Source: an uncultured Armatimonadota bacterium
GTDB lineage: Bacteria > Armatimonadota > Fimbriimonadia > Fimbriimonadales > Fimbriimonadaceae
Reading direction: 5' to 3'
Length of the DNA stretch: 6,422 nucleotides
NCBI GenBank assembly: GCA_946478935.1
Contig: CAMLEL010000146.1
Location: forward strand, 1 to 6,422
Shown in pieces: positions 4,563 to 6,422 of the stretch. The stretch's first letter is position 1, and each line of letters opens with the position of its first letter. Made by a program: the position numbers and the translations under genes. The notes under the pieces are model-generated. The model made no database searches, was not told the origin of the DNA, and saw only the letters and a list, made by a program, of their open reading frames with translations.

Positions 4563-6248
4563 CGTTCAGGCGCAAGCATAGTAATGGAAGCTCTCGCCCG
4601 TGAGGGCGTGGACACAATCTTCGGGTATCCGGGCGGTGTGGTCCTGCCCCTTTACGACGAGATGCTGAATTGGCCCGAGGTCAAACACATTCTCGTTCGA
4701 CATGAGCAGTGCGCTGCCCACATGGCCGACGGGTACGCCCGCGCCACGGGAAGAACTGGGGTCTGTTTGGCCACCAGCGGCCCCGGCGCCACCAATTTGG
4801 TAACGGGAATCGCCACGGCAATGATGGACTCGGTGCCGATGGTCGCCATAACCGGCAACGTGAACTCATGGTCCATTGGAAAGGATGCTTTTCAAGAAAC
4901 GGACATCCAGGGCATCACGATTCCGATCACCAAACACAACTATCTGGTCACCAATGTAGACGATCTGCCCGGCGTATTGGCCGAGGCCTTCTACCTTGCG
5001 AACACTGGCCGCAAAGGACCGGTGCTGGTGGATATTCCAAAGGATGTGTTCATCGCCAAGACCGATGCCGAGTTCCCGGTAACGATCGCTCGAAGGGGCT
5101 ACCGGCTCCCTCCGGCTCCAGATCCCGATCAAATCTCAGAAGCCATTCGGCTCATCACCGAATCAGAGAAGCCGGTAGCGATTGCCGGGGCGGGTGTCGT
5201 TTGGTCGAAGGCATTCGACGAACTCCGATACTTCGCTGAGCACGCGGATATCCCGATCATCAATTCACTCCTTGGAATCGGCGGCTTCCCGCGTGATCAT
5301 GAACTCTCGCTGGGAATGATGGGGATGCATGGCGAAGCCGCCGCGACATTGGCGGTACAGGAAGCCGACCTCGTTTTGGGAATCGGTATTCGATTCGATG
5401 ATCGTCTCACCGGAAATACCCGTGCGTTTGCGAAGAACGCCAAGATTGTTCACTTCGACCTTGACCCAAGCGAAGTCGGCAAAACCGTTTCGCCGGTTGC
5501 TTTTGTCATTGGCGACCTCAAAGAAAGCCTCAAGCTTCTGAATCGTGAGTTGCCAGAAAAGCGACATGACGGGTGGCGCGCGCAGATCCGGTCTTGGCAG
5601 CAAAACTATCCGCTCGTCGTGCCACCCGGAAAGTTCCTTTCTCGCCACGTCCTCGATGCACTGAACCGGCACACCGGCGGTGAGGCCATCGTGTCGACTG
5701 ATGTGGGCCAGCATCAAATGTGGGCGGCGCAGTTCATGAAGCAGCGTCATCCATTCAATTGGATTTCGAGCGGAGGATTGGGCACGATGGGCTTTGGCTT
5801 CCCGGCCGCGATGGGCGCAAAGTTTGCTCGGCCCGAATCTGAAGTTTGGGCTGTCGTTGGAGATGGTGGATTCCAGATGACTTTGCAGGAGCTGCAGACG
5901 GCGGTAGAGTACGGGGTGAACGTGAAGATTGCGCTCTTGAACAACGGTTACCTCGGCATGGTGCGCCAGTGGCAGGAGCTGTTTTACGATAATCGGTACA
6001 GCCACGTCGCAATGTCCTCACCAGATTACGGCAAGCTTGCCGAGGCATACGGGGTCAAGTACGTGCGCTGTGAATCCGAGGCAGAGTTGGATGATGCTCT
6101 ATCCTCGGCCAGCGATCATCCCGGACCCGTTCTCTGCGAGTTCCGGGTTGAAATGGAAGAGAACGTGTTTCCGATGGTCCCGGCTGGAGGAAGCAACAGC
6201 GATGTGATCATGGATCCTGCTTTGAGTTCAGTGGTGGGTGCGCGATGA
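4560..6248 (+). CDS. ilvB: Acetohydroxyacid synthase, large catalytic subunit
   Basis: This is the catalytic subunit of acetolactate (acetohydroxyacid) synthase. It condenses two pyruvates to 2-acetolactate, or pyruvate with 2-oxobutyrate to 2-aceto-2-hydroxybutyrate, the first common step to valine, leucine and isoleucine. It uses thiamine diphosphate, Mg2+ and FAD. The 562 residues match the family. The N-terminal domain has FGYPGG (21-26), the ThDP-activating glutamate E49 in VRHEQCAAHMADGYARATG, and SGPGATN (73-79). DAFQETDIQGI and TKHNYLV lie at 109-130. The central FAD-side domain (about 190-330) includes GIGIRFDDRLTGN (274-286). The C-terminal ThDP motif starts at GDGGF (434-438) and ends at NN (461-462), followed by MVRQWQELFY (467-476). 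The end, VFPMVPAGG (536-544), is canonical. The usual GQVP segment reads GNVN (99-102), with Asn at the position of plant Pro197. The stop overlaps the start of ilvN as ATGA. Expression is probably controlled by the attenuator just upstream. Confidence 0.96.
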   Translation: MRSGASIVMEALAREGVDTIFGYPGGVVLPLYDEMLNWPEVKHILVRHEQCAAHMADGYARATGRTGVCLATSGPGATNLVTGIATAMMDSVPMVAITGNVNSWSIGKDAFQETDIQGITIPITKHNYLVTNVDDLPGVLAEAFYLANTGRKGPVLVDIPKDVFIAKTDAEFPVTIARRGYRLPPAPDPDQISEAIRLITESEKPVAIAGAGVVWSKAFDELRYFAEHADIPIINSLLGIGGFPRDHELSLGMMGMHGEAAATLAVQEADLVLGIGIRFDDRLTGNTRAFAKNAKIVHFDLDPSEVGKTVSPVAFVIGDLKESLKLLNRELPEKRHDGWRAQIRSWQQNYPLVVPPGKFLSRHVLDALNRHTGGEAIVSTDVGQHQMWAAQFMKQRHPFNWISSGGLGTMGFGFPAAMGAKFARPESEVWAVVGDGGFQMTLQELQTAVEYGVNVKIALLNNGYLGMVRQWQELFYDNRYSHVAMSSPDYGKLAEAYGVKYVRCESEAELDDALSSASDHPGPVLCEFRVEMEENVFPMVPAGGSNSDVIMDPALSSVVGAR

Positions 6249-6422
6249 GCATCCGTCAACACGCGGTTACCGCGCTCGTTCAAAATGAAGCCGGGACCAT
6301 CAATCGCCTGGTCTCCAACTTCCGTCGACGCGGGTTTTCGCTGGATTCGTTCAATGCAGGCGACTGCGAACAACCAGGCTACTCGCGACTCACACTCTTG
6401 CTCAACGCCGATGACCAGCAGC
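6245..6422 (+). CDS. ilvN: Acetohydroxyacid synthase, small regulatory subunit (partial)
   Basis: The first 59 codons of a gene that runs off the window. The product starts MSIRQHAVTALVQNEAGTINRL and continues with FRRRGFSLDSFNAG (26-39) and SRLTLLL (47-53), the pattern of the N-terminal ACT domain of IlvN/IlvH. In this family the subunit binds the large subunit, raises its activity and carries the valine feedback site. The ligand-loop motif reads NEAGT (14-18), against the usual NEPGV or NxxGv, so feedback behaviour may differ, although that is speculative. The ATG overlaps the ilvB stop codon (ATGA), as expected for coupled synthesis of the two subunits. The C-terminal domain lies outside the window. 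Confidence 0.93.
   Translation, partial: MSIRQHAVTALVQNEAGTINRLVSNFRRRGFSLDSFNAGDCEQPGYSRLTLLLNADDQQ

Noticed and set aside
4348..4581. 77-residue plus-strand frame across the attenuator
   Set aside because: It starts inside the leader ORF in another frame, reads straight through the terminator hairpin and into ilvB, and has no ribosome-binding site or domain.
5265..6005. 246-residue open frame on the minus strand inside ilvB
   Set aside because: It is antisense to the strongly conserved catalytic region of IlvB. Its length reflects codon bias, and no domain or start site supports it.

Overview
This window is an ordinary-looking bacterial chromosome segment with moderately high GC. It carries seven complete or nearly complete protein genes, one very short leader gene and the start of a further gene. 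The organism probably has a Gram-negative-type envelope and makes menaquinone by the futalosine route, because an aminofutalosine synthase (MqnE) is present. A TIGR03067-type lipocalin-like protein next to a secreted beta-lactamase-fold hydrolase and an NTF2-like protein suggests Armatimonadota (Fimbriimonas-like) or Planctomycetota. This placement is an inference from family composition, not from a marker gene. No mobile element, CRISPR array, rRNA or tRNA gene was seen.

Layout from left to right: a small four-cysteine protein of unknown function (11-274, +); an NTF2-like/DUF4440-type protein with a hydrophobic N-terminus (364-807, +); mqnE (906-2063, +), preceded by a 9-bp inverted repeat; a TIGR03067-family exported protein (2035-2589, -) whose end overlaps the end of mqnE; a secreted class-C beta-lactamase-fold serine hydrolase (2655-3728, +); and a P-loop nucleotide kinase-like protein (3725-4243, +) that starts with a TTG inside the hydrolase stop (TTGA overlap). 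After these come an ilv leader/attenuator (about 4260-4460) and the acetohydroxyacid synthase genes ilvB (4560-6248) and ilvN (6245 to the window end), joined by an ATGA overlap.

The most interesting element lies in the gap before ilvB, which at first looks empty. It holds a 35-codon ORF (4293-4400) in which 13 of residues 17-34 are Ile, Val or Leu. Immediately after its stop codon the RNA can form two mutually exclusive hairpins. One is an antiterminator (4401-4436, 13 of 15 positions paired). The other is an intrinsic terminator (4426-4455, 12 pairs, followed by a T run). A possible 6-bp protector hairpin (4385-4406) completes a classical 1:2 / 2:3 / 3:4 arrangement. I infer that ribosomes stall in the Ile/Val/Leu codons when charged branched-chain tRNAs are scarce, so the antiterminator forms and ilvBN is transcribed. 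When these amino acids are plentiful the ribosome reaches the stop codon and transcription ends at 4459.

ilvB and ilvN together encode the catalytic and regulatory subunits of the first common enzyme of branched-chain amino acid synthesis. Attenuation of transcription and ACT-domain feedback on the enzyme would therefore both respond to the same end products. The remaining genes look like unrelated single genes or pairs.
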